A stretch of 64,000 bases of DNA, from NCBI RefSeq assembly GCF_036324505.1, contig NC_086361.1:2668916-2732915 (forward strand). Reading direction: 5' to 3'. Below the pieces are notes generated by a model, which saw nothing but the letters and a program-made list of their open reading frames with translations, was not told the DNA's origin and searched no databases. This stretch comes from Eleginops maclovinus (taxonomy: Eukaryota > Chordata > Actinopteri > Perciformes > Eleginopidae). Every line of letters starts with the position of its first letter. Within the stretch, counting starts at the first letter, position 1. Positions 34,240 through 45,245 of this stretch are shown here, piece after piece. Both the position numbers and the translations under genes were made by a program.

Positions 34240-35095
34240 AAAGCTATTCTAAAGAGTTGGGTGATTTTGAAGGGAGGCAGCTATGGAAAATGCTCTGTCC
34301 CCTTAGGTCCAGTGCATGGTCGTATTTGGTTGGGAGAGGGGGAATGGAGGTTGCAGGAAGGAGTGTGGTGCTGGAGCATGTCGGTGAGGTAGCATGGGGC
34401 CTGGTTATGGAGAGCTCCGTGAAGAAGAGGAGGAGGATTTTATATTGAATGTGTAGAGGGACAGGGAGCCAGGAGAGGGTTAGTACTCCCTCCACTCCAC
34501 CAGGGCTCTCCGCATGCGTTTTCTGCTTGCTGACTCTTGTTTTTAGTTTCAAGTAATCACCTGATGAGCCACACCTGGGCTGTCAAGATATAAAGGCTAA
34601 CACCATCCCATACTGGCCTCTCACTCTTCTGTTGGACACGGCTGTTTTGTGTGTTGCATGGTTTCGCACACGCATACATGACTGACAACTGACTTTCACT
34701 TTTGTTAAGTTGTTAGTTTTTTGTTTACCCGTAAATAAATATGTCTTTTGGACACTTAAACTTGTCTTGTCTCCCATCTTTGTGCAGCTTATGAGCCGGG
34801 CTGTAACAAGAGGTTCTGGAAAACAGGGGTGATGTGGTCATGCGAGCGGGTGTGGGTGAGGAGATGAGCAGCAGACTTGTGAATGTAATGTAGTTTATTG
34901 ATGGGTTTGGATTGTGTACCATATAAAATGTTGTTTCTGTAGTCGATTCTGGATGAGATGACGGCATGCAGCAGAGATGGAGAGGGATGGGCCAAGACAA
35001 GCTATGTTTTTGAAGACAACTTCAAGGTTGCAGATGTGTGGGGAGGTAGACAGAGTGGAGTTGTCAATGGTGAGGTAGAAGTTGTTTCTTGTAAG
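34240..35095 (-). mobile_element. L2/CR1-like LINE fragment (reverse transcriptase C-terminus), split by an LTR
   Basis: On the minus strand, 35095-34814 encodes AVISSRIDYRNNILYGTQSK and INKLHYIHKSAAHLLTHTRS then HDHITPVFQNLLL, the end of a LINE reverse transcriptase. Sequence 34473-34244 continues with LSWLPVPLHIQYKILLL and further decayed C-terminal sequence. Several frameshifts are present. The two parts are separated by the solo LTR at 34479-34808. Confidence 0.85.
34474..34813 (+). mobile_element. Solo LTR, 330 bp, nested in the LINE
   Basis: The LTR spans 34479-34808, from GTTAGTACTCC to GGGCTGTAACA, flanked by the 5-bp repeat agagg (34474-34478 and 34809-34813). The outer T of the expected TGTTA end is missing. 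It has a TATA-like gatataaagg (34588-34597) and AATAAA at 34734-34739, so it reads in + orientation. Removing it rejoins the LINE protein between HITPVFQNLLL and WLPVPLHIQY. Confidence 0.88.
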
Positions 35096-37949
35096 GGATT
35101 ATGGATTGATTATTAGCAATGATAATGTCACTGATAATATTAATTTGTTTAAATGGATATGGTTCGCAAATACCAGCCTTTGCACTCATAACATTCCTGT
35201 CGAGCTGCTGAAGCTTCATCTGTCCACACTTCAACAGATTTTGTTTTCCTCATGGTTTGAGCTTAGAGTTGGCAGGTGCAGCAGGGGAAATGATCTGATG
35301 TCCACAGTGGCAGCAGGGGCTGGCTGAGTAGCTGCCAGGAATGTTCCTGTGAAAATGGACCAGGGCCTTTTTCTGTTTCACACTGAGCCAAACAACACTT
35401 GTGTGAAAGGGGCTTTAGCCTACATTTTAAGCTCCAAGCATAATCAATATGAACACCCCTTCCCCTTGCATTCTGTTGGTCGGCCAATAGAGTGCAGCAG
35501 CTGGATCTTGATGTTATGGTGGAGCCAGTTCTCTTACCCCTTTTTTCACGAAAGTAGTTATATTGCTGGTTTTAAGCATGTTCTCAATTGCAAACCTGGT
35601 TATTCCACTGCAGTGGCGCCAGCTCTTGGCCCCGAAAACTGGTTCGCCATTTGGAGCAAACAGTCAGCATGGCAGGAACTGAGAACCACATATACAAAGG
35701 GTTTATGCCAGAGGCTAAAGCAAGATTAACCTGAGCAATACTGGTTAATAGCAAGTACAGCATAGAAAAATTTACCATACATATGTGTCACACCCTTGCC
35801 CTTCCATTGTACGTAATGAAGAGCTGCACACTGCTTCAGCCGCATTAGCAGTATTTCTCTTGTTTAAAATGTTATACCGGCTACCAGGCTTATTCAAAAC
35901 ACAGACCATACAAGTTGTCACAAGTCATGTCACAAGTAAGGGTGAACATAACATGCTTAACACGCTCACAATCATAGTATGAAAACATGGCGGTAAAATA
36001 TACCAATGGAAAGTGTAAAATTCCACAACGGTAGCAAAACTAGGTTTTGCTAACACCATCCATGTAATATGATATACACTTTACGGTGCCAATCTTTCTC
36101 AAATTAAACCGAAAAAATATTCACTTAAAGAGGGAATATGCATCAGGAGATATTATTTGACTGAAAGTAAATTGCTAATATCCAGCGGCCGCTGGCGTTA
36201 GCAAAAGATAGGCTAAAGGCAGGTGGAGCTAATAGCACACCACATGAAGCAGTTCCCTATTGCAGCTGGAGCATAGTTACAATGAGAAAAGTATGAAGCC
36301 GGAGGAGTTGTTCTTCAATACAATCTGGCTTCAAGAATATGAGCATCATGAGCACAGCTCGGAAGAAGTCTGAAAATGTGAGATCAACAGTCTCACATTT
36401 ACCGTTGCTGAGATAACTTGAGTGTTATTTTGTCCATTTTGTTTTCCTGTCAGTGGTGTCAGGTGTGGCTGGATGGTTGGAAAAGGTTATGGGCAGAGAT
36501 CATCTGGAGTGATTTTCTGTCATATGTAATAAGTGTTTGGGTTGTAAAGGTGAAAGACTGACTAATTAAAACTAAAATATAGCATAAGCTTAGCCTACCC
36601 TAGCATATATTTAGTGCAAGCTGGAGAAAATAGCTTGTCAGGCTCTTGATAATGAAAGTATATAAGTGTATCTTTTCTTTTCTTCATACCATTATTACAT
36701 GCAAATAAACCATAATTAATTGAATTGAAATGTGATGTGCCACTATATCAATTGTGTGCAGCGGAGGGGTTATTGGTCAGAAAATGGAGAGATTGCAAAC
36801 AATTATCTTGTTTTGAGCTTTAATTGTTCATCAGTGTTATAAATTCACCCAGACAGCCCAGAGAGAGGAGAGCGGAGCTGAGAGTGAAAGGGCAGGAAAA
36901 CGTGATAATTGATTGTGATAATGAACAAGTCCAAAATGGATAGAATGGGGGCAAGTCTGGATGGGAAGAATTGGCCACGCTCTGTCATTTTAGGGCTGTA
37001 GAGGATGAAGGTGACACATGAAGGAGGAGGGAGCAGTCACATAGAAACTGATGGGGACGGATGACAGCTCTGAAGATGGAGAACAGCTTTGTCCTTTGTC
37101 AGGCTCAGCTCAGCCATTTCCATCTTCAGCAAGGTGGAAAAGCATCCCCTATATGCACAATAATGAAGCGGATCCATTTATAATCCGTTTATAATTGCAG
37201 CATGAAAATGTTAAACGGCAGCGCTGTGATGGAGAAACATGCAGGAGGAGAAGCTGCAGCTCTGTGCTGTCAAAAGAGAAAGGTGTTGAGTGTTGGAGAG
37301 TGCATCTGTGATTCTTCATTTAAATGTGAAAAAGAGTGCAGATTATTCAACACGTGTGGTTCTTTTTAGCATTCTGATGTCTGCCATCAGTGCTTCTAAA
37401 CAGGGTGCACAGGAAAAGGAAAAACCAAAATTATTCTCCACCATATACAGGGGGTACATGTTAGAAAGCTCAGGGAGACAGAAGACGGGTCACTGTGAAT
37501 CAGACTTTTCTACTCCCTTCAGTGCCTAAATGTCAACGAATTATTTACATACATTTCCAAACACTTACACCTAAACTTACTACAAAAATATAGTTTGAAC
37601 TTTATTTGCTGCGTTCACGTTTCAAAATAAGGTAACGTTCATATTTCACCTTATGATTAATATAGTGCCCAAAACAAAGCACTTTGGCAAGTTACGGGAT
37701 AAGTTGTAACATTATTGATAAGCACCGTAAAGTTCACAATCCGCATTTCGAAGTCACAATCGGTTGTTTCCGTGAGCTGCCAAATGTTATGTCACGGTAA
37801 ATGTTGCGGCCGCAAGGTATTAAGGGACAACATTTTCTCCTGTCCTTTCTTAAAGATGGTCCAGTTTATCCTAAGCTAAAGATTCTAAAGGAAGATTCAA
37901 AGCTCCTTTCCTATCATCTAGAGAACCCAAGAAGCTCTTATCATGGCTT
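35096..37949. other. Intergenic, no gene seen
   Basis: AT-rich, with several frames of 60-126 codons. None has splice context, domain resemblance or codon pattern that persuades me. The longest (35349-35729, 126 codons) resembles no family I know. No repeat with clear ends was found. Confidence 0.45.
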
Positions 37950-38173
37950 TGTAGAGCCGATTTAATACGGAATTACGCAGGTTAATATCCATTTATTCCA
38001 CACACACAACAACACAATTTTACAGCCTGCTACCACGCAGCAATGAATGAATTGCCAGCGCACCGGAACTCTTCAGTCCCACCCACAAACGGGTCTGTCG
38101 GGAAACACTTTAACACGTTCCCCACCCACAACAATATAACTGTGAATTATATCCCTCAATGTGTCACCACACA
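37950..38173 (-). repeat. 3' LTR of the Ty3/Gypsy element
   Basis: Bounded on the minus strand by the G-run polypurine tract (ctggggggggct, 38186-38174) and the terminal CTCTACA. It begins TG and ends CA. Shares about 80 bp directly repeated with 39984-40083. Confidence 0.85.
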
Positions 38174-38187
38174 AGCCCCCCCAGAAT

Positions 38188-39370
38188 TCATCCATACACA
38201 AAGTCCGTGCGGCGAGGAGGAACGACAGGCCGACCACCATGACTCCGGAGAACGGGAGCTGGGGAATCAACCTCTGCTGGGGATGTTGATGGGGGTGGTG
38301 GGACCCGAACTGTAGGCCCAAGGTTGGTGACAGGAGATAAGGCCGGTGGGCGGCCCCGCCGCGGAGGCCAAGCCAGCACCACAGGCTGGTCCAAGTCCAG
38401 GTGAGCAGCCTTCACCCGGTCCACCGAGACGTGCTCAGCCCTGCCACCCATGTCCACCACCAAGTGCTTGCCCCCGCATTCCAAGACCCGGAAAGGCCCG
38501 TCGTAAGGGGGTTGCAATGGGCCTCTGTGAGCGTCATGTCGGATGAACATGTGCTCCGCAGAGCGAAGCTCCACGGGAACCCGGGACACCGGAGTGCCGT
38601 GCTGAGCGGTGGGGATCAGAGCAAAGGCCTTAGCAGTGTCGCGCAGTAAGACGCGCTGGGCAGTAGCTGACCAGGGGGCCGTTACGTTGGGGAGGAAATC
38701 CCCCGGAACCCGCAATGGCTGACCATAGAACATTTCAGCCATGGAGCACTGCAGAGCCTCCTTAGGCGCCGTCCTAAGGCCCAGCATAACCCAAGGCAGC
38801 TTCTCGACCCAATTACCGTCCAGTAAGCTGGCCTTGAGGGCCGCCTTCATGGAGCGATGGAAACGCTCGCAGAGTCCGTTGGCCTGAGGGTGATAAGCAG
38901 TTGTCTGGTGGAGTTTAACCCCCAAACCCTCAGCAACGGCGTTCCAGAGCTCGGAAGTGAACTGCGAACCAGGGTCTGAGGAAATGCCGAAACAACACAC
39001 CCATGTCGCAATGAAGCTGCAGCCGTCAACGTGAGTGGAATAGGCTCCAGCCAGCGGGTCGTCCTGTCCACCATAGTTAGGAGGTAGGTGAAACCTTGTG
39101 AGTAGGGTAATGGGCCATCAAGGTCGATGTTGACGTGGTCAAACCTCCTCTCAGGCCTGAGGAATCACTCCAGGGGGGCCTTTGCGTGGAGATGCACTTT
39201 GCCACGCTGGCAAGCCACACACATGCCGGCCCATAACCTCACGTCCTTTTTGAGCCCCCGCCAGATGAATTTCGCCGCCACCAACTGTACCAACTGCACC
39301 AATGGCTTCCCGCCAGGGTGCGATAGGTTGTGAACCACCTCGAACATGGAGCGCCTCCAGCTGGAGGGAA
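38188..39370 (-). pseudogene. Ty3/Gypsy integrase, frameshifted
   Basis: Inserts retroelement cDNA into the genome. Order on the minus strand: H-H-C-C zinc finger (VVHNLSHPGG ... CVACQRGK); catalytic core with the first Asp in NIDLDGPLPYSQGF; a frame break after MVDRTTRWLEPIP; the second Asp in SSDPGSQFTSELW (Arg of the usual SDRG replaced by Pro); the Glu in HPQANGLCERFHRSMKAAL; then a GPF/Y-like C-terminal domain (YDGPFRVLECGGKHLVVDMG, then VDRVKAAHLD). The longest piece is 270 codons (39000-38188). It is decayed, and no reverse transcriptase accompanies it. Confidence 0.85.
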
Positions 39371-39467
39371 CGACTGGTCGCAGCTGGCCCGTGGAGACGT
39401 AGTAGCGGCCGCGTTGCTGAAAACCACCTCCTCCGAACTCCCAGTTGAAATGCTGCCCGCCAACACA

Positions 39468-39950
39468 TCAATTTACAGGCCTCACGCCATAAGTGTGGAT
39501 GGGGCTGCCATTGGCTGTTGACAACTGCGGTCCGTGTCCCCCCCGAGCAACATCATCCCTCGACGCAGGAATCACACTCCGTTGCGTGCCCGTGTCACAG
39601 AGAAGTCTGGAACCGGAGAAATTGTCTTCAACGAAGAGAAGCCTGCTTGTGCCGCCAACGCTGCTGTCCCCCAGGGCGTGAATGGCGAAAATCTGGCGAG
39701 CCCTCTCCTTAGCGGATAAGTCAAATGTCTTAAGGAGATGGGCTTTAGTCGCCTCATACTTGTCGTGGCGTGGGGGATCAGCAATAAACCCGACCAACCT
39801 AGATGATGTGGAGCTCCCAAGCGCTGCCACCACATGGAAATACCTCAGGTCCTCGTCGAGGACCCGCTGACAGGCAAAGTGTGCCACCACTTGAGCGAAA
39901 CTCCGGCAATTTAACAAAAACATTGCGTTCTGCCATGTTCAGTAAGTCTT
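39468..39950 (-). pseudogene. Ty3/Gypsy gag and protease remnant
   Basis: The start MAERNVFVKLPEF (about 39938) and the following frame include AQVVAHFACQRVLDEDLRYF, DKYEATKAHLLKTFDLSAKE and RARQIFAIHALGD, a capsid-like domain typical of fish Ty3/Gypsy elements. It passes into SGSRLLCDTGTQRSVIPAS, an aspartic protease active-site region where DTG is the catalytic motif. Gag is split by at least one frameshift near 39900. Nucleocapsid and the rest of pol are missing. Confidence 0.8.
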
Positions 39951-39964
39951 CGGAAACTGTCTCG

Positions 39965-39982
39965 ATCACGTCGGGGTCACCA
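39965..39982 (-). other. Primer-binding site, tRNA-Trp type
   Basis: The + strand 18-mer atcacgtcggggtcacca equals the 3' end of vertebrate tRNA-Trp including CCA. On the minus strand this is TGGTGACCCCGACGTGAT, one base after the 5' LTR end. It fixes element orientation and the LTR boundary. Confidence 0.85.
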
Positions 39983-40083
39983 GTGTAGAGCCGATGAATG
40001 TGAGTCGGGGGCGGTGTGTTTAATATGGAATTCTGCAGGTTAATATCCATTTATTCCACACACACACAACACAATTTTACAGC

Positions 40084-41115
40084 CATTAAAAATGAAGGAG
40101 ATAAACAACTTTGCATTTCTCTGAACAGACTTTGGCTTTTGCTTCATTTGACTGGCAGCGTCTGATAGCCCATAATAAACATAGCTGATGTTCTGCATCA
40201 TCAGCCTAATAAAATCCTCAATCCTGTTGGTGTGCAGGCTGGAAGGCAGGATTACACATCCTGTCCTCCCACGCATGATAGAGCAGAGATGACAGGAGAC
40301 AGGCTGTGATGCTGTGAAGTGTCTGGAGACTCACACAGGTCCATCAATCTGAGGGCCCTCACTTAGCGGCTTCAGCAATCTACAGCTGATCAGCATTTCT
40401 GGAAAAAGTAGAAGAACTCAGAAGAACAGAATCACACAACAAAACCTTGATCAAAACAATGACTGCTTTATGAAAGATAAGATCTGCAAATGTGTGTGTG
40501 CAAATTGACACAGACAGTAGGTGTGTCCAGAAACACATTTTGCCATTATGATACAAACCGACTCAATACAGCATCCCTGTCTGATTCTCTGATCCATGGA
40601 TGGATGAAGAGGACTGGATACAGCGTCAGAAGTGGGACCCCATTCATTCCTATCAAAGTTGCTTTATGGCGCATGAAGCTGAAATGGACCAACTGTAGAT
40701 ACCAAAAGAAAAAAGTCAATGCGAAAAAAAGTTTTTGGGGCCCAATGATGTCACGGGCTAAGACAAAAATGAATAACCACCATATGGCCAATACAAACAT
40801 TTGCCTCATTGGCCGGTGCACTTCATTTGGATTTGCTCTGATCAGAATGAGAATCTGTTCTGGAAACCCTGGAGCTATAAGCCACACATAGTAAGAGCAC
40901 AGCTCTTTAATCACCATGAGGTACACATCTTGCAAATCAATTATTTCAATATGTCTACCTTTATATGCACAGTTAAACAAATTTTTTTTTTTGACCCAAG
41001 CCCTTCTAACTGACCCTCACAATTGCTTATCCTGCCAAGCGGTCTTAATACTATGGTTATGTTTGATGATCACTCTATATCACACTAATTAAGTTCTGAA
41101 GACCTGTATTGCATG
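40084..41115. other. Intergenic, no gene seen
   Basis: Two overlapping frames on opposite strands (40490-40891 and 40980-40546, 133-144 codons) are open but match no protein family I recognise. The minus frame contains decayed hydrophobic stretches. I treat both as chance. Confidence 0.4.
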
Positions 41116-41656
41116 CTCTAGATCAGGCGTGTCCAAACTTTTTCCCCTGAGGGCCACATACAGAAAAACATAGAAAGGTCTGGGCCCCTCACTAGAGGTG
41201 AGGTATATTGCCTCATAAGTTGAGTTATAAGTTAGCAAATTAATCAAATGTAGGTAAATTTTTCTTTATACTTGAATATGCTTTGAGAAACATCTCAGCT
41301 CTCCGTAGGGTTTCAGTTGTTTAGTTGGCAGCTCATTTCTTAAAACAGGAGCCTCAGATTGCTGATAATAAGGGGGAATATGAAGGGTCTATTTCAAGTT
41401 TGTTATGCAAATGATTTGTTTGAAACCTTTTTCAACTTGAATTGACTCAATTTATTTGAAAATTGGTCTTATAAACACATGAATACCCTGTAATACATTA
41501 TTTGTACATATTTAAGAAGTACAATATAGGAAAAGCACAAGTTGCAGGTGTGGACACATTCCATTATACTTTTAGCATTTGCTGAGGGCCAATTAAAAGT
41601 GGGCTGCGGGCCACATTTGGCCCCCGGGCCGTAGTTTGGACACCCCTGCTCTAGAT
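41116..41656. mobile_element. Non-autonomous hAT (Charlie-type) MITE with 8-bp TSD
   Basis: The element spans 41124-41648 (525 bp), left end CAGGCGTGTCCAAAC, right end inverted CAGGGGTGTCCAAAC. The 8-bp duplication ctctagat flanks it at 41116-41123 and 41649-41656. The inner sequence (gagggccacata, gggccacatttggcccccgg) is typical of vertebrate hAT MITEs. No coding sequence. Confidence 0.93.
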
Positions 41657-42205
41657 AAATGATAAAATGCTTGAAATGATCAAATCAAGAGTCTTTAGGG
41701 TCTCTCGTAGTTTTGTGTTTTAGTGCTCTGTAAGTCAATGTCATCAGGGTCCTTAATATACTATAGAAAGGAAATTCCATAAAATGAAATAATTCAGCTG
41801 GAATATGTGTTGTGCTTACATAGCATATGGCTAGCATTTACTATTGTTTCTGTACTGGGACTGCTCCTAAGCTAACCTCTAACCAAACTACTGGTTGTCC
41901 AAAGGTTTTTCTCAACAAATGGAAGAATTTCAATTACTTGTTTTACATACATGTCTGACTGTATTCTGTGTTTTTTCACAGGATGAATTGTAATAACTTT
42001 GATCCCCTGAAATGTTATAAATTGCTATAATCAGGTCAATTTTCCTGAGTTTTTTTTTATAGTCCTATTGGAAAACACCCTTATTTGTAATTTATATTAT
42101 GTTCTATATTGCCTTCATTGGTATGGGCCTTTTTAAAATTATTTTTCATTGTTGATCAATAGGAAAAAAAACCGTTTATTTTTGCAATCGCGTTAACTGT
42201 AGTTA
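41657..42205. other. Intergenic, no gene seen
   Basis: AT-rich sequence with no repeat boundary or open frame of note. Confidence 0.45.
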
Positions 42206-42239
42206 ATTTAATTTATTCTGGTTTATGAGGGCTTGAAGT

Positions 42240-42560
42240 TATATCCAGTCTTTCCTGTAGGAAGTGAATGCAGCATCTCAGGCTGCATCTCTCGGTGACG
42301 TCACTGGAGAGTGAGGGAGTGGGGGGACAGAGTGAGGCAGCTACACCGTGAAACCGATAGTGTGTGCTAGGTGTGTTTGTCTGAGTAGACAGTGCCGTGC
42401 TTTTAGACACAGCGGACACGCTTTCATTCAGCGGAACGTTCTCTCTGGACTTACAGGGTACAGCAGGCTCTCCCCCCGCTGCTGCAGACACTGCTCCCGC
42501 TGCTGCTCCACCTGCAGCAGTCCATGTGAAGCTCTGCAGCTGCTGCCTCTGTGTGAGTAC
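42240..42560 (+). promoter_or_regulatory. GC-richer island, possible promoter or non-coding first exon
   Basis: GC content and CpG (gtgacgtcactggag CRE-like site at about 42297, acagcggacacg, cagcggaacg) rise above the surroundings. A good donor (cctctgt|gtgagtac) occurs at about 42551. A 91-codon frame crosses it but looks like a GC-biased chance frame. It could be the first exon of a + strand gene continuing to the right; unproven. Confidence 0.3.
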
Positions 42561-42929
42561 TCCATACAGCAGGTCCTCATGTATGACATGTTGAACTCCA
42601 ACTGCTTTCACTGCTGTACTTAAAAATGTACTTATCTCGGTGTGTTGGCGCTATACAGCTGTGAGTTTGCTACATGTTTTGCTAATGTGAAGAAACTGCG
42701 ATGTTTCATACTTATGTAATGCTGTTAAGAAGATAGTCATTTATTTGAACATGACACATTAGCTTGCAAGGTAGCCCCTGCCTTGTAGCAACCGGTCGTG
42801 GTGGGTATTATTCTGCACTTGCACGTGCGCTCTCATCAACCTCGCACGTTAACTCCGATTCGCTGTCACACACGCTGTGTGCGTGTGTGTGTGTCTCAAA
42901 GGGGTGTATGTGTATCAGTGTGTGTGTCA

Positions 42930-43160
42930 GTGGTGTAAAGTAACATTTACTCAAGTACTGTACTTAAATACTGAGGGGCTTGTACTTAACATGGTTTTTT
43001 AAAATTTCAATTTTTTTGCTACTTGGTACTTTTACCCCACTACAATTCAGAGGTAAATAGTGTACTTTTACTCCACTATATTTATTGAATACCTTTAGTT
43101 ACTTTAACTAAGTCACACTTTAATGATGAATTTACTTGAGTAACATTTTGAATGTAGGGC

Positions 43161-43165
<5 letters not shown>
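42930..43165. repeat. Dispersed 'tacttaagtac' repeat, copy
   Basis: Starts cagtggtgtaaagtaacatt and continues tactcaagtactgtacttaa and ttttactccactatatttat, as in the copies at 20.5 and 43.5 kb. It runs into the (TG)n tract. Confidence 0.65.
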
Positions 43166-43214
<49 letters not shown>

Positions 43215-43228
43215 GGGGGGGGGGGGGC
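43166..43228. repeat. (TG)n tract followed by G run
   Basis: About 47 bases of TG dinucleotides, then about 16 Gs. Confidence 0.95.
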
Positions 43229-43541
43229 AGTAGGTGCTGATCTGGCTGGATGGAGTGAAGCAAAGGCTGCCAGGCTCTGGTCCGGTCAGTGTGGCGGATT
43301 ACTCGTTGGCAGTGGTGATGAAGCAGTCAGCTAAACAGTGACTTCCAGGGTAACCTCATGACTCACTGCAGGGAGGCATTCACATGGGATTCATTCTGCT
43401 AGTGTGAATTACTCACTGATCCCCGGCCTGTCATTTGAGTGAGGAGAGATATCAGATTATGTTGAGAGCTAAAACCAGCTCTGATTGTGCTGTTTTATCA
43501 TGTTATGAGCTGCAGTAGGAAACATTTCTGTAGGGACAAAA

Positions 43542-44395
43542 CCAGAGGTGGAAAGTATCTAAATACATTTACTCAAGTACTGTTATTAAGTTCACATTTG
43601 AGGTACCCGAGTATGTCATTTATACCTCTACCTCTACTACATTTTGTAAGCAAATGTAGTATGTTTTACTTCACTATATTTGTTTTTCTGCTTTATTTTC
43701 TTTATAAATTCAGATTTGACACACAATACTAAAAACGTTGTAAATGATTTGATAATTTTGATAATTTGTTAATGGTTAAACAACCCAACACTTTATTTAA
43801 GTAACTATAACCATGAGTGGGTTAACAAAAAGATGGTGGTGACTATTGCCACTCAATATCACAGAGGGATTGCTTAACTGTGATTTTTATTTGTAGGCAT
43901 GCGCTTTCCAATGACAAATAAGATTGCTGGAAATGCCAATTATTATTAACCAAAAACAGCGTGTGTATTTAACAAAAACTGCTCATCACAGCCCCAGTCA
44001 CACGCACCTGTACCGGTGACGTCCCTTTTAAAAACCAGGTTTCCCATTACACCATCCAGCTCAAAATCATAACACGTCATATAAATGGGCACAACAAAAA
44101 CCATGGGCAACCATTTTGCTAAGAAGGTTTTTGTTCCAAAATATTTCTCAGTTGCAGCTTCTTAAATGTGAGGATTTGATGCTTTTGCTTTAAAATATTA
44201 AAGCCTTTTGGCAAAGATTACTCTTACTCTGAATACTTACATTAGGCTACATACAGTACATTTTTCCTAATCATACTTTTATTAAGTACTATTCTCGATG
44301 TAGTATTTTAACTCGAAATTGAGTATTTTTACATTGTAGTACTATATCAGTACTTTATATCAAGTCAAGAATCGTAATACTTTTTCCACCAAGTG
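43542..44395. repeat. Dispersed 'tacttaagtac' repeat, with inverted outer ends
   Basis: Left end agaggtggaaagtatctaaa and right end (inverted) cttggtggaaaaagtattac give a rough terminal inverted repeat. Blocks tactcaagtactgttattaa and gtactttatatcaagtcaag lie inside. The central part (about 43850-44180) differs from other copies. Non-coding; probably a DNA-element derivative. Confidence 0.55.
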
Positions 44396-44870
44396 ACAAA
44401 ATTCCCTCTAAATTAAGTGAAAGTGAGTTTAGCTCATCACTTGTATGTGCTGAAGTTCTTGTAACATATTCACAATTACAAAGCATATGATCAACCGAAA
44501 GGGCCAGCTCACCCTCTTGTATTTCCCCTCCTGGCTTCATGCAACAGGTGAACCAAATACCTTAGAACCACCCCCGTGTGACAATTGCAAAATGAAGCAA
44601 ATCGCTCTACTATTTCCATGCAAGAAATAATGGCATTTCATTTCATTTCCAATGGAGAATTTTGAGAATCTTTATTTTGCTACCATGGTTTTTGGCTTCC
44701 AAAAAGTCCCTGCTGATAGAGTTTGGGTAGTTTGCAGTGCTTTAGGGGAATACACAAGCCTCAACCACAACTTGTGTGCAGTGTCATTTCAACAGAAAAC
44801 TAGCTAGGAATTATTGTGGGGACATGGGTTGGACACTTCTTGTTATGTTTATTAATCATAAAAAAGTTGT

Positions 44871-45245
44871 CAAGCTGTGTTAACTCACAGTTAAGCTCAC
44901 ACACACAATTTTGTGAACATATACTGTAGGTTCACCTGCTGAATTAAAAACGGAACAAATAAACGAAAGAAAGAGAAACCATGAAGCAGATTCAGGCAGT
45001 AGAGGTAGATTCACTCTTACAGTATGAGCCTACAGAACAGAACAGTTGACAGAGGAGAGAGAACATCTGATCCTTTACAACAAAAAACACTAGATGATCT
45101 TTTTAATGTTTTAATATCAATTTAATCCTGCTAGTGATCCCCAATCTCTAGAAATGTAACAGTAATCTGATTACATGTTCCTTTACTTTTTATTGTTTCT
45201 TAATTACGTAATCCAGTTACATGTAATCTGTTACTCCCCAAGCCT
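44871..45245. repeat. Dispersed repeat copy B (empty site for the solo LTR)
   Basis: Near-identical to 21632-21812 plus 22422-22575. The continuous junction acagttgacagaggagag at 45040-45057 is the uninterrupted counterpart of the solo LTR target in copy A. It ends near gttacatgtaatctgttact. Confidence 0.8.

Larger units (their letters stand above)
37950..40083 (-). mobile_element. Decayed Ty3/Gypsy LTR retrotransposon lacking RT/RNase H
   Basis: Minus-strand provirus. 5' LTR remnant 40083-39984 (outer part missing); primer-binding site 39982-39965; gag-like 39940-39680; protease-like 39660-39480; integrase 39370-38190; polypurine tract about 38186-38174; 3' LTR 38173-37950 (224 bp, TGTGTGGTGACAC ... 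CTCTACA). The LTR copies share taatatccatttattccaca, but the 3' copy lacks about 25 bp present in the 5' copy. Reverse transcriptase and RNase H are absent: the protease region abuts the integrase zinc-finger region. The outer 5' LTR loss removes the possibility of reading a TSD. Confidence 0.9.

Noticed and set aside
35349..35729. 126-codon + frame
   Set aside because: No recognisable motif; AT-rich non-coding surroundings; a minus frame overlaps it.
40490..40980. Overlapping 133- and 144-codon frames on opposite strands
   Set aside because: No domain, splice context or family similarity recognised; both being open at once points to chance.
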